This document shows positions 17,744-28,200 of a DNA stretch of 47,206 bases, piece after piece. Under the pieces are notes generated by a model. The model had not been told where the DNA came from and ran no database searches. It saw nothing but the letters and a program-made list of their open reading frames with translations. Positions within the stretch are counted from its first letter, which is position 1. Each line of letters starts with the position of its first letter. Source of the stretch: Cyclobacteriaceae bacterium (GTDB lineage: Bacteria > Bacteroidota > Bacteroidia > Cytophagales > Cyclobacteriaceae); contig JAPZUF010000023.1 of the NCBI GenBank assembly GCA_027533395.1, forward strand, positions 1 through 47,206, given 5' to 3'. Both the position numbers and the translations under genes were made by a program.

Positions 17744-18598
17744 ATGTCGCGCGAAGAAAAGAAAAATAATAGAATAGCTGCCTTACTCACCTTTGTCATT
17801 AACGGTGGTGTACTTGCTTTATTATTATTAGTGGCTGCGTGGCGAGCACCTAATCCGCCCAACCCGGAATACGGAATTGAATTGAATTTTGGTTTAGATG
17901 CGCAAGGTTTTGGAGAAGAACAACCTGAAGAACCAGTAGGTGCACCAGAACAAAATACTACAGAAGAAAAAGCTGAAGCAAAAGAAGAAACGCTGCCAAA
18001 GGTAGAAGAGAAAGTAGACCACGTAGCAGAACCTGTAGTAACTAAAACAGAGAGCCCGGTTGTTGTAAAAGAAACTAAAAATGAAACAAAAGAAGTTACT
18101 AAGCCAATTACAGAAGTAAAGAAAGAAACAACTCCGGTTAAAGAAGATGTGAAAAAAGTTGAGGATAATGCAATCTTTAAACCATCCAATAAAAACGCTG
18201 AAAGTAAAGAAGGAAAACCTGGTAACAACGGAGATGATCCTGGAAAAGTAGGAGATAAAGGAGACAAGAATGGAACATTAAATCCCAACGCTTCTTATAC
18301 TGGAAAACCCGGAGGAGGAGATGGAGGAGGATCAGCGCTAGATTTAGCAGGTTGGAAATGGGATAGTGCTCCTAAGCCTAAAATTGGAGATGATGAAGTA
18401 ACAGGACAAATCGTTTTCGAGATTAAAGTAGATGAAAATGGAGAAATCATTTCTATAAGAAGAATTAGCAGTAGTGTAAGCTTAGCAGCAGAGAAAGCTT
18501 GTAGAGCAGAAATCGAAAAATTAACATTTACTAAGACAGGAGCGAACGTACCGCAAGAATCGGTAGGCAAAATTACTTTTACCATTCGCGCTCAATAA
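17744..18598 (+). CDS. TonB/TolA-like energy transducer
   Basis: The 284-residue protein has an N-terminal TM anchor (about 10-35, AALLTFVINGGVLALLLLVAAW). A long Glu/Lys/Pro/Val-rich periplasmic spacer (about 60-150) follows, then a glycine-rich linker with collagen-like spacing (GKPGNNGDDPGKVGDKGD, to GGGDGGGSALDLAGW). The C-terminal globular domain has the beta-strand pattern GQIVFEIKVDENGEIISIRRI followed by LTFTKTG, typical of TonB_C-type domains. The classical YP motif of TonB is not present, so TolA-like transfer of force to an outer-membrane or peptidoglycan partner is equally possible. Last gene of the exbB-exbD operon, closed by a terminator. Confidence 0.82.
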   Translation: MSREEKKNNRIAALLTFVINGGVLALLLLVAAWRAPNPPNPEYGIELNFGLDAQGFGEEQPEEPVGAPEQNTTEEKAEAKEETLPKVEEKVDHVAEPVVTKTESPVVVKETKNETKEVTKPITEVKKETTPVKEDVKKVEDNAIFKPSNKNAESKEGKPGNNGDDPGKVGDKGDKNGTLNPNASYTGKPGGGDGGGSALDLAGWKWDSAPKPKIGDDEVTGQIVFEIKVDENGEIISIRRISSSVSLAAEKACRAEIEKLTFTKTGANVPQESVGKITFTIRAQ

Positions 18599-18628
18599 AA
18601 AAGTCGTAGCAACCACCACGACTTTTTA
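18597..18628. terminator. Terminator after the TonB-like gene
   Basis: AAAAAAGTCGT pairs with ACGACTTTTT around a ten-base loop (stem GTCGT 18603-18607 with ACGAC 18618-18622). A-tract and T-tract flank both sides, so it may also act on the convergent M61 transcript. Confidence 0.8.
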
Positions 18629-18680
18629 TTTTTCCTAATATTTATTGTAGTTGTTTCTCTCTATTCACTATCAATTTTTT

Positions 18681-18715
18681 CGAACAACTAATAACCAAAA
18701 TCGAACAAACAAAAC
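18681..18715 (+). repeat. Heptad repeat tract (five units, YRAANNN-like)
   Basis: Five consecutive 7-base units, including CGAACAA twice, fill the end of the gap between the convergent TonB-like and M61 genes. The last unit touches the M61 stop codon. Related tracts occur at 38516, 39430 and 39970. Confidence 0.55.
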
Positions 18716-20595
18716 TAAGGTTCAATCCAAGCCTTTCTTACCGCTAATTGTTCAGCAGTTGGATTCTCTGTAAACTTCATCATATGTCTCCTTACTCTTT
18801 CTGCTTTTTGACATAATGCACTTAACTCAACTTCTTTACCCTTTCTGATAACAGTGTAGGATATAGTTTTGCCTTCTCCAACTTTTGCTATTTGAGCTGG
18901 AATAAAAGTGCTCAATTCCGGACCAAGTTCAGGAACAAGGTCACCATTCATTTTTAAAATAATGTCTCCGGTTTCGAATTTTAATGCTTTTCCTTGCGCA
19001 TTTAGGGCATCAGCATTTCCGATAGCCAAATAGGGTTTTCCATTATGCTCGCTCACAGTAATTGCTTCTTGTTCCAAACCAAGACTGTACTCTTCACTTC
19101 TTGATTCTTTAACGTAATCAACGCCAACTAAAGCAAATATTTCAGTAAGGGGCAGAGATTCTTTTCCTGCTACATACTTTTCAAAAAATGTCCCGATTTG
19201 TGGATATGTCATAGCTGTGATTTCAGCAAACAAGGCTTCGTCTTTAAATGATTTACTCTTTCCATACTTCTTACCTAAATCTGCAACAAGATTTTGCATC
19301 CCATATTTACCATCAGAAAGTTTTCGCAATTGAATATCCAAGCATAAGGAGATCAGCGTTCCTTTTTGATAAACATTATAATATTGATCAGCATATTTAT
19401 CTAGCGCACCTAAACTTAGTTCTGTAAAAGGCAAATCATCTTTAAAACCATCAGCAGTTAATAATTTCTCTTGTAATATGCGGAGATATTGTTCTGGGTT
19501 AATCAAACCATACTTTACCTGAACGTTACCAGCGAAATATTCTGTTAAACCTTCATACAACCATAAATGTCTTGACATTTTGGGGTTGTTAAAACCAAAC
19601 ATACCGATCTCTTCTGAGTGAATGGTAAGCGGTGTAACAATATGAAAAAATTCGTGGGCTGCAAAATCTCTCAATTGTTGTCCCATTTCACTGATGCTGG
19701 CTTCTGGCATAAAGTACATAGAAGAGTAAGAATGTTCTAGAGCACCATACGATGTAATAGGTTGATCAGTAAAATAAAAAATGAAAGCATATTTATCCAC
19801 AGGTAGCGTTCCGCCTAAATAAGCTTTTTGTGCCAACAATACTTCTCTTACATTGTCTGCAATTTCTTTGGCGGTTATCTTTTTATTAGGAGAATAAGAA
19901 CCGATTAAAACTTCTGTATTACCAACCTTAATGATCGCAGTATCAGGTTTGCTATACATAAAAGGAGAATCGACCAATCGATCATAATTCTCAGCTCTGA
20001 ATACATCTACTCTTTTGTTGGGTTCGGGCTTGGGTTCTTTGATTACTTTGTTGAGTGGTTCGTTGCTTTTATAAGCAATCAAGCCGGTGGAGCCGTAGAA
20101 AGTTTGATCGCGTATGAAACGGATTTCGTAAGTCTTTTCTTTATAATTCTCAAAGTATCCGAAGAAACCGCTATTATTGATAATGAAATTTTTATTCTCT
20201 TCGATGTTCGTTCCGGCCGGCCAAAAAATTTCCGGACCCTTCACCTTAGTATCGAATGTATCATCTACCCAATAGGTAATTTTTGCAACTTTTTTTGCTC
20301 CTTTGATGGTCCATGAGTTTGTATCTTTTTTAGAAACAGAAATTTTCTTTCCATTTTTATCGAAAGCTTCTACATCATTAATATATCGACCATAATCTTC
20401 AATAGCATACGTACCGGGAACCATTGCAGGGAATAAAAGTGTTACTTCATCGGTAGTAAAGGCAGGAGGCACTAACTCAACTTTTACACGGTCGTCTTTA
20501 ACTTGCGTTAAATCAACGGTGTATTGATAAACATCACTTTGTGCCTGTAGCTGTAGGGCTAAACCAAACAACAATAAAAAAAGAGAAATACGCAT
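18715..20595 (-). CDS. M61-family metallopeptidase with PDZ domain
   Basis: The 626-residue exported protein has a signal peptide (MRISLFLLLFGLALQLQAQS). The N-terminal beta-sandwich (about 20-200) is as in M61 glycyl aminopeptidases. The gluzincin catalytic domain has zinc ligands His314 and His318 in HEFFH, and the third ligand Glu348 in WLYEGLTEYFAG. A C-terminal PDZ-like domain follows (about 500-600, ALKFETGDIILKMNGDLV). The start at 20595 is chosen because it gives a clean signal peptide; a 16-codon longer frame exists. It probably degrades peptides in the periplasm or outside the cell. It is divergent from the CoA-binding gene and convergent with the TonB-like gene. Confidence 0.88.
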   Translation of the reverse strand: MRISLFLLLFGLALQLQAQSDVYQYTVDLTQVKDDRVKVELVPPAFTTDEVTLLFPAMVPGTYAIEDYGRYINDVEAFDKNGKKISVSKKDTNSWTIKGAKKVAKITYWVDDTFDTKVKGPEIFWPAGTNIEENKNFIINNSGFFGYFENYKEKTYEIRFIRDQTFYGSTGLIAYKSNEPLNKVIKEPKPEPNKRVDVFRAENYDRLVDSPFMYSKPDTAIIKVGNTEVLIGSYSPNKKITAKEIADNVREVLLAQKAYLGGTLPVDKYAFIFYFTDQPITSYGALEHSYSSMYFMPEASISEMGQQLRDFAAHEFFHIVTPLTIHSEEIGMFGFNNPKMSRHLWLYEGLTEYFAGNVQVKYGLINPEQYLRILQEKLLTADGFKDDLPFTELSLGALDKYADQYYNVYQKGTLISLCLDIQLRKLSDGKYGMQNLVADLGKKYGKSKSFKDEALFAEITAMTYPQIGTFFEKYVAGKESLPLTEIFALVGVDYVKESRSEEYSLGLEQEAITVSEHNGKPYLAIGNADALNAQGKALKFETGDIILKMNGDLVPELGPELSTFIPAQIAKVGEGKTISYTVIRKGKEVELSALCQKAERVRRHMMKFTENPTAEQLAVRKAWIEP

Positions 20596-20607
20596 AATCG
20601 ATTGTTT

Positions 20608-20615
20608 TAATTTTG
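20608..20615 (+). promoter_or_regulatory. -7 element (TAATTTTG) for the CoA-binding gene
   Basis: This is an exact TAnnTTTG match 34 bases before the CoA-binding ATG. It lies inside the leader of the opposite-strand M61 gene. Confidence 0.4.
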
Positions 20616-20628
20616 CTAATGTTAGTAA

Positions 20629-20636
20629 CAAATATA
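20629..20636 (-). promoter_or_regulatory. -7 element (TATATTTG) for the M61 gene
   Basis: Read on the minus strand this is an exact TAnnTTTG match, 33 bases before the M61 ATG. It faces the plus-strand element at 20608, so polymerases at the two promoters would exclude each other. Confidence 0.4.
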
Positions 20637-20649
20637 AGTCCATAATTAC

Positions 20650-21018
20650 ATGAAAAAGAAAACACTTGTTTTAGGAGCTTCAACGAACCCCGACCGATAT
20701 GCATACATGGCTGCACACTTATTAAAAGAACATGGACATCCTGTTGTGCCGATTGGAATTAAAAAAGGAGAAGTTGCAGGTGAAACAATTTTAATGCTTC
20801 AAGACAAACCAAATGTAAAGGATGTTGATACAGTAACCTTATATGTGGGGCCGGCCAATCAAAAGGAATGGTACGATTATATTTTATCTTTAAAACCCAA
20901 ACGCATTTTGTTTAATCCGGGCACAGAAAATGATGAGTTAGAACAAATCGCAAAAAGCAATAACATCGAAACCGAACAAGCTTGTACCTTGGTTTTGTTG
21001 CGAACAAATCAGTATTAA
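20650..21018 (+). CDS. CoA-binding domain protein (YccU-like)
   Basis: This is a 122-residue single-domain Rossmann-fold protein. The N-terminal nucleotide-binding pattern is KTLVLGASTNPDRYAYMAAHLL, followed by HPVVPIGIKKGE, then TVTLYVGPANQKEWYDYILS and KRILFNPGTENDE. These match the CoA_binding_2 domain of small YccU-type proteins, which bind CoA in vitro but have no firm cellular role. The start at 20650 follows the -7 element at 20608. The stop overlaps the convergent LRR gene by three bases (20: 21015-21018 region), so the two transcripts must overlap or stop inside coding sequence; no terminator is visible. Confidence 0.8.
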   Translation: MKKKTLVLGASTNPDRYAYMAAHLLKEHGHPVVPIGIKKGEVAGETILMLQDKPNVKDVDTVTLYVGPANQKEWYDYILSLKPKRILFNPGTENDELEQIAKSNNIETEQACTLVLLRTNQY

Positions 21019-22382
21019 TTTTTATTTTGTGTTTCTCGTGTAAAACCTGCCTGTACATTTACATTTTTACTCTGTAGTTTTTCTACGATATCAGCGACTT
21101 TGTTTTTGTCTTCGAAGGAATTATTCTTCAATACAAATAATTGTAACTTATCAAATTCACCAATTACTTCAGGAACATCTATTAATTTATTTTCGCTTAT
21201 ATCTAGGTATTCTAATTGTTTTAATTGATTAAGAAAATCTGGCAATTCAGTAAAGTGATTGTGATTGATGCGCAATACCTTTAGATTTTTTAAGCTTCCT
21301 GTTGGGATGGAGAGATGAGTTAATCTATTGTTATGCAAGTAGAGCTCAGATAAATTATTGAGTTGCCCTAAAGATGCTGGCACAGCGAAAAGTTTATTAT
21401 GGGATAGGTAAAGAACCTCCAATTGCTGAAGGTTAAGTATTTGCTCATCTATTTTTTGTATTTGATTAAAATACAAATCCAACAATCTTAAATTTTTAAG
21501 TTGATAGAAACTGATTGGCAATTCTGATAATTTGTTTTGATACAAACCCAATTCTTCTAGTGATTGTAAATTTCCTATGCCAATTGGTAATTGCGAAATA
21601 TTATTATAATGTAATTGAAATTTTTTGAGTGAAGGAAGTTGAGTAACGCCATCACCAATTCTTTCAATTTTATTTTTCTGTAGATTGATTTCTATCAATT
21701 TATTAAAACGATTTCCTTTAATATCAAAGTAAGTGAGGTTGTTTTCTTTTGCAATAAGTGTGCTTAATTGTTGATTGCTGGTGATGTCCGGTAGTTTTTC
21801 TAGCCGACAATTTCTTATATCTAAGTGTTCTAAGTTTTGAACAGAAGAAAAAGAGGAGGGAACCCAATCTTTTTCATTGCTACGAATAACTAATTTCTTC
21901 ACATTTTTAAGTTTACCCAACTTTAAACTTTTTGCGCCTGTGTTGTTATTTAATACATAAATCGTTTTCAGATTTTTTAATTTATTTAAACTCGATGGCA
22001 AGCGTTTTATTTTAGTTTCAACGAGTTCGATTGAATCAACTTGATTTAATTGATAAATTGATTTTGGTAATTTTTTGCCTTTGTAATTGTTGATGCAAAT
22101 GAAAGAAGCAACTTTTGCCGCTTCATCATTATAGTCAACTGCTTTTTCGGATTTCGAAAAAATGGTTTTCGAACCGATGATTGAATTTCGTAATCGCTCA
22201 TAAATTTCAAATAAACTATCCCGCTCAACAACCGGAGAAGCACCTGTGCTGCTGAATAGTTCCTTCTGTAGGGTATAGTATAATGCCGAGTCATTTTTAG
22301 ACTTAAAAATCGGGTAAACGGTTTGGCTTTTTGAGTGCGTTATCGTTGCTACCATGAGTAAAAGAAGCATGTATTTTTTCAT
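21015..22382 (-). CDS. Secreted leucine-rich-repeat protein
   Basis: The product has 455 residues. A signal peptide (MKKYMLLLLMVATITHSKSQ) is followed by a helical N-terminal segment (about 25-100). About fourteen leucine-rich repeats of 22-24 residues follow, in the pattern LxxLxxLxLxxNxLxxLP, for example LPSLKKFQLHYNNISQLP and LKNLRLLDLYFNQIQKI. No enzymatic domain, T9SS tail or membrane anchor is seen, so it is probably periplasmic or released. LRR proteins bind other proteins; the partner is unknown. I start at 22382 (ATG) because this opens a clean signal peptide. A perfect palindrome sits three bases upstream of that ATG. Confidence 0.85.
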   Translation of the reverse strand: MKKYMLLLLMVATITHSKSQTVYPIFKSKNDSALYYTLQKELFSSTGASPVVERDSLFEIYERLRNSIIGSKTIFSKSEKAVDYNDEAAKVASFICINNYKGKKLPKSIYQLNQVDSIELVETKIKRLPSSLNKLKNLKTIYVLNNNTGAKSLKLGKLKNVKKLVIRSNEKDWVPSSFSSVQNLEHLDIRNCRLEKLPDITSNQQLSTLIAKENNLTYFDIKGNRFNKLIEINLQKNKIERIGDGVTQLPSLKKFQLHYNNISQLPIGIGNLQSLEELGLYQNKLSELPISFYQLKNLRLLDLYFNQIQKIDEQILNLQQLEVLYLSHNKLFAVPASLGQLNNLSELYLHNNRLTHLSIPTGSLKNLKVLRINHNHFTELPDFLNQLKQLEYLDISENKLIDVPEVIGEFDKLQLFVLKNNSFEDKNKVADIVEKLQSKNVNVQAGFTRETQNKN

Positions 22383-22384
22383 AT

Positions 22385-22402
22385 CAACTAAAAATTTAGT
22401 TG
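22385..22402. repeat. Perfect 18-bp palindrome immediately before the LRR start
   Basis: CAACTAAA (22385-22392) and TTTAGTTG (22395-22402) are perfect inverted arms with a 2-base spacer, 2 bases from the LRR start codon (22382). It could be a repressor operator or an mRNA hairpin that limits translation. Confidence 0.5.
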
Positions 22403-22476
22403 AATATAAAAAATAAAACACATAAACCGCAAATTTTATTGGAATGCAGACTTAAAAAACGCTGAAATCGCAATAA

Positions 22477-24465
<1,989 letters not shown>

Positions 24466-24477
24466 TACCTTTTGCGT

Positions 24478-26610
24478 ATGGCAGAGTTAGAAAGTTTAGA
24501 AACACACGAGCGCTTGCGCCAGCAAGTTGAGGCAAGCAATTACATCAGCCGCGATTTAAGTTGGTTACAATTTAACTATCGCGTACTAGATCAGGCCAAA
24601 CATATCGACAGAAGTATTTTCGATCGATTAAAATTTTTGGCTATTACTGCATCTAACTTAGATGAATTTTGTACTATTCGCTTAGGAAGTTTATACAATT
24701 ACCTCGACTATGGTAAAGAAAGAGTCGATTACAGTGGATTACGAGAAGAAACCTACCGCAAGTATTTACTAACAGAAGTACAACGTTTTGTAAAAGATAC
24801 AAGCAATTATTATGTACAAAAATTAAAACCTTTATTCGCAAGCCAGGGTTTCATCATTCAACAATACGAAGATTTATCGGTTGAAGACACAAAGAAAGTA
24901 AACGATTATTTCCAATCGATTATTTTTCCGATGTTAACACCGATGGTATTTGATACCTACCACACGTTTCCTATTTTAATGAACAACAGGTTATTGTTTG
25001 GTGTGGTAACAAAAGCTGCAGGCGAAAGTCAGAATCCAGTCAAAATTTCATTCATTCAAGTGCCACACAATTTGCCTCGTTTTTTCGAATTAAATAATGG
25101 TGGAACTATACAATTTGTATCTATTGAAGATATCATTCGCCATAATGTGCATCACTTATTTCGAAATATTGATATACAAAGTGTGAACTTATTCAGAGTC
25201 AATAGAAATGGAGATTTTACTTTAGATGAAACTGATGAAATTGAATCTAATTTTCTAGATGAACTAAGAACGAAACTGCGCCAAAGGAGAACAGGAAGAG
25301 TGGTGAGGTTAGAAGTACAAGGTGAGCCAGATCCTTGGATGATGCGATTGTTAAAAATCCAATGGGATTTAGATGAATTTAATATCTCTCATATTCCACA
25401 GGAAAGTTTGATTGATTTTACAGGATTAAATCAAATTGTAGGTCATAAGGAATTTAAGACTAAGCGTTCGCAAACTCCCGCGCCTATTCGTCCACTTAAC
25501 TTTCCGGAGAATGGCACACAAGATCTGTTTGAAGTACTAAAGCAGAGAGATATTCTATTGCATCATCCTTATAATTCGATGGAACCTGTTATCGAATTAT
25601 TGGAGAAAGCGGCTGACGATCCTTTTACATTATCAATTAAAATTACTATTTATCGCGTAGCAAAAGATTCTCGCATTACTAATGCGCTATTGCGTGCTGC
25701 AGAAAATGGTAAACACGTCTCTGTTTTATTTGAGGTAAAGGCACGCTTCGATGAAGAAAATAATTTGCGCGAAGCATTACGACTGCAAAAAGCAGGATGC
25801 TTCGTAATCTATGGTGTGAATAGTTTAAAAACACACACTAAGTTAATGTTGATTGTAAGAAAAGATGAAGACGATAAAGTGTATCGGTATGTACATCTTT
25901 CTTCTGGAAACTACAACGAAGTAACGTCAAGGCTATATGTAGATGTAGGTTTGCTAACGACCAAAGAAGTTTATGCTCAGGATGTATCAGAGTTTTTTAA
26001 TGTTATCACAGGTCATTCGCAACCTTTCGCTTATCGCAATTTAATTACTTCACCCCGCGACATGCGCATCCAGTTGTGCAACCTTGTTAAGAAAGAAGCT
26101 GAAAATGCCAAGCAAGGATTGCCCAGCGGCATCGTAATTAAATTTAATTCTTTGCAAGATAAAGAACTGATTGACGAATTATATGCCGCCTCACAAGCTG
26201 GGGTAAAAATCAAACTGATTGTTCGAGGTATGTGTTGCTTACGTCCAGGCAGAAAAGGCTTAAGTGAGAATATTGAAGTAAGATCGATAGTTGGAGAGTA
26301 CTTAGAACATTCGCGCATTTATTACTTTCATAATGCGGGAGCACCTAAATTATACATAGGGAGTGCTGATGCCATGGTGCGTAGTTTTGATAGAAGAATT
26401 GAATCTTTGTTTATGTTAGAAGATGACTTCTTGGAAAAGCAAGCCATCAATAATTTATATTATAATTTAAAAGATAATGTAAACGCCTACGTGATGAATG
26501 AAGATGGCACGTATAAAGTGAAAGAGCTAAATGGCGAACAACCTTTTAATATCCACAAGGAATTTTTTAGAGTAACGCGAGAAAAGGTGGCTCAAGCTAA
26601 ATTGTTTTAA
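24478..26610 (+). CDS. ppk1: Polyphosphate kinase 1
   Basis: The 710-residue enzyme makes inorganic polyphosphate from ATP. The N-domain begins YISRDLSWLQFNYRVLDQA, and the head domain carries FLAITASNLDEF. Two phospholipase-D-like catalytic domains hold the essential histidines: the autophosphorylated His in LKTHTKLMLIVRK and the second in YYFHNAGAPKLYIGSAD. The length is typical of PPK1. The ATG at 24478 is preferred to a TTG two codons earlier. Gyrase B lies 12 bases upstream, and the opposing exopolyphosphatase-like gene lies downstream beyond a strong terminator. Synthesis and breakdown enzymes for polyphosphate are thus neighbours but transcribed towards each other. Confidence 0.95.
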   Translation: MAELESLETHERLRQQVEASNYISRDLSWLQFNYRVLDQAKHIDRSIFDRLKFLAITASNLDEFCTIRLGSLYNYLDYGKERVDYSGLREETYRKYLLTEVQRFVKDTSNYYVQKLKPLFASQGFIIQQYEDLSVEDTKKVNDYFQSIIFPMLTPMVFDTYHTFPILMNNRLLFGVVTKAAGESQNPVKISFIQVPHNLPRFFELNNGGTIQFVSIEDIIRHNVHHLFRNIDIQSVNLFRVNRNGDFTLDETDEIESNFLDELRTKLRQRRTGRVVRLEVQGEPDPWMMRLLKIQWDLDEFNISHIPQESLIDFTGLNQIVGHKEFKTKRSQTPAPIRPLNFPENGTQDLFEVLKQRDILLHHPYNSMEPVIELLEKAADDPFTLSIKITIYRVAKDSRITNALLRAAENGKHVSVLFEVKARFDEENNLREALRLQKAGCFVIYGVNSLKTHTKLMLIVRKDEDDKVYRYVHLSSGNYNEVTSRLYVDVGLLTTKEVYAQDVSEFFNVITGHSQPFAYRNLITSPRDMRIQLCNLVKKEAENAKQGLPSGIVIKFNSLQDKELIDELYAASQAGVKIKLIVRGMCCLRPGRKGLSENIEVRSIVGEYLEHSRIYYFHNAGAPKLYIGSADAMVRSFDRRIESLFMLEDDFLEKQAINNLYYNLKDNVNAYVMNEDGTYKVKELNGEQPFNIHKEFFRVTREKVAQAKLF

Positions 26611-26629
26611 ACAGGCTATAACCTTAAAG

Positions 26630-26666
26630 AAAAAAGGACACGATTTAAATCGTGTCCCTTTTTTTT
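26630..26666. terminator. Strong bidirectional terminator between ppk1 and ppx
   Basis: GGACACGAT (26636-26644) pairs perfectly with ATCGTGTCC (26649-26657) around a TTAA loop. An A-tract lies before and a run of T after, so it can end both convergent transcripts. Confidence 0.93.
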
Positions 26667-26684
26667 ATCAATACTGAAAAAAAA

Positions 26685-27581
26685 TTAAATAAACTCAATT
26701 TTCTGTTGTTGTGTATTGCGTTCATACAGGTGCAGCAACATACCATCCTTTAACCCAACATCCGGCACAAAAATATAACGGGCATGAGCCCACTCCATTA
26801 CGTTAGCATAAATACCTGTTGCTGGTACTATAACATCCGCTCGGTCCGGATTCATTTGTAACTTATAAATACGTTCTTCAATTGTATGTCTTTCAATCAT
26901 CTCTCTCGTTTCAATCATTTTTTTAAATGACATCAAGCGATGTGGTTTCAACTGTGCTAATTCGAATAATTTACTAATGTTTCCACCAGTTCCAACGGCT
27001 GTTACTTTCCCGTATTCTTTCTTAACATTTTCTCTTACCCAATGTTCCATGTCTTGCCAAATAATAGGAGAATCGTTGCCTTCCAATACACGCACCGAAC
27101 CAATTTTAAAAGATCGTGTCTTTATTTTTTTTCCACCTGTATACAAATTCAATTCAGTGCTTCCGCCACCAACATCAATATGTAAATAGGTATTGTCTGA
27201 TAAATAGCTATTAATCGCTTTATTTATAAACTCAGCTTCACGATTGCCATCAATAATTTCTATAGAAATTCCCAATTCATTTTCGATTTCTAAAGCCAAG
27301 GCTTGACCATTTTCTGATTCGCGCATAGCTGAGGTTGCACAGAACATGTAATCGGTAGCTTCATATAATTCAATTAGCAGTTTATAAGTCTTCATCAGCT
27401 TTTTAAATTTATCAATGCTTTTCTGACTTATTCTTCCTGTAGAAAATACATCGTGCCCTAAACGCAAAGGAAAACGAACGTATTCTAATTTTTTGAATAT
27501 AACCTTAGGTCCATTGTCTAATACCGAAGAGATTTGGAAGCGAATGGCATTGGAACCTATATCTACTGCTGCTAACTTCAA
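26685..27581 (-). CDS. Exopolyphosphatase / pppGpp phosphatase (Ppx/GppA family)
   Basis: The 298-residue protein has the sugar-kinase/actin-like fold of Ppx/GppA: AAVDIGSNAIRFQ at the N-terminus, YMFCATSAMRESENG, the phosphate-binding loop HIDVGGGSTELNLY, VGTGGNISKL and the C-terminal PATGIYANVMEWA. It is a short form with only the two ATPase-fold lobes and no C-terminal HD domain. It should remove terminal phosphates from polyphosphate or convert pppGpp to ppGpp; the two activities cannot be told apart by eye, but location next to ppk1 favours polyphosphate. The only usable start is TTG at 27581, because an in-frame stop lies three codons upstream and the conserved motif begins at once. Confidence 0.9.
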   Translation of the reverse strand: MKLAAVDIGSNAIRFQISSVLDNGPKVIFKKLEYVRFPLRLGHDVFSTGRISQKSIDKFKKLMKTYKLLIELYEATDYMFCATSAMRESENGQALALEIENELGISIEIIDGNREAEFINKAINSYLSDNTYLHIDVGGGSTELNLYTGGKKIKTRSFKIGSVRVLEGNDSPIIWQDMEHWVRENVKKEYGKVTAVGTGGNISKLFELAQLKPHRLMSFKKMIETREMIERHTIEERIYKLQMNPDRADVIVPATGIYANVMEWAHARYIFVPDVGLKDGMLLHLYERNTQQQKIEFI

Positions 27582-27594
27582 GTGTGATTAATTT

Positions 27595-27602
27595 TAATTT
27601 TG
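27595..27602 (+). promoter_or_regulatory. -7 element (TAATTTTG) for the lipoprotein operon
   Basis: An exact TAnnTTTG match 47 bases before the first lipoprotein ATG. The local sequence TTAATTTTGTGT is shared with the element before the SPOR gene. Confidence 0.45.
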
Positions 27603-27649
27603 TGTTAAGCTTACAACCTTTTCAAGATAACTTGTGTCTTATAATTCGC

Positions 27650-28189
27650 ATGACAAACAAAATTATCAAACTTTCATGGATAATCACCAGCTTCATAGTA
27701 TTAATTAGTTGTTATCCTGGTGAATCTCCAACTCAATTTCCCGTTGGCTTGGTAGAAGGCTACAAGCCAGTATACTTAAATAGCAATGAAGCTGATATTT
27801 TATGGCAAGAAGCTAAACAGATTAATAAGCCGGGCAAAATTTATGTGTTTCAAAATTATTTACTCGTTAATGAAAAATTAAAAGGAATACATGTATTTGA
27901 TAATAGCGATCCGAGTAGTCCGCTTTCATTGGGATTTTTGAGAGTTGCAGGTTGCACAGACATGGCTATTCAAGGCGATGTTTTGTACGTTAATCATTTT
28001 TCCGATTTAGTTGCACTTAAAATTAATGCATTCGAATCCTTTACTGAGTTGTCAAGAGTTAAGCAGAAAGATTGGATAAGTCAGTTCCCGGAGGAAACTG
28101 GGGTTTATTTCGAATGTGCAGATCCATCAAAAGGCTTTGTAATTGGTTGGGAATTGGCAACCTTAAATAACCCTGCTTGTTACCGTTAA
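27650..28189 (+). CDS. Lipoprotein with LVIVD-like propeller repeats (short)
   Basis: The 179-residue product starts at the ATG that gives a lipoprotein signal peptide, MTNKIIKLSWIITSFIVLISC, with lipobox LISC. The mature part contains LVIVD-type motifs (GKIYVFQNYLLVNEKLKGIHVFDNSD and MAIQGDVLYVNHFSDLVALKI). These are the short strands of a beta-propeller found in many Bacteroidota surface proteins. It is much shorter than a full propeller, so it may work together with the second lipoprotein. It is the first gene of a three-gene operon; the next start is 11 bases downstream. Function is unknown. Confidence 0.72.
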   Translation: MTNKIIKLSWIITSFIVLISCYPGESPTQFPVGLVEGYKPVYLNSNEADILWQEAKQINKPGKIYVFQNYLLVNEKLKGIHVFDNSDPSSPLSLGFLRVAGCTDMAIQGDVLYVNHFSDLVALKINAFESFTELSRVKQKDWISQFPEETGVYFECADPSKGFVIGWELATLNNPACYR

Positions 28190-28200
28190 ATCTACTTTTT

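Noticed and set aside
17686-18288. A 200-codon minus-strand open frame opposite the TonB-like gene
   Set aside because: It mirrors the low-complexity Glu/Lys/Gly codons of the real gene, has a Ser/Phe-rich meaningless translation and no promoter.
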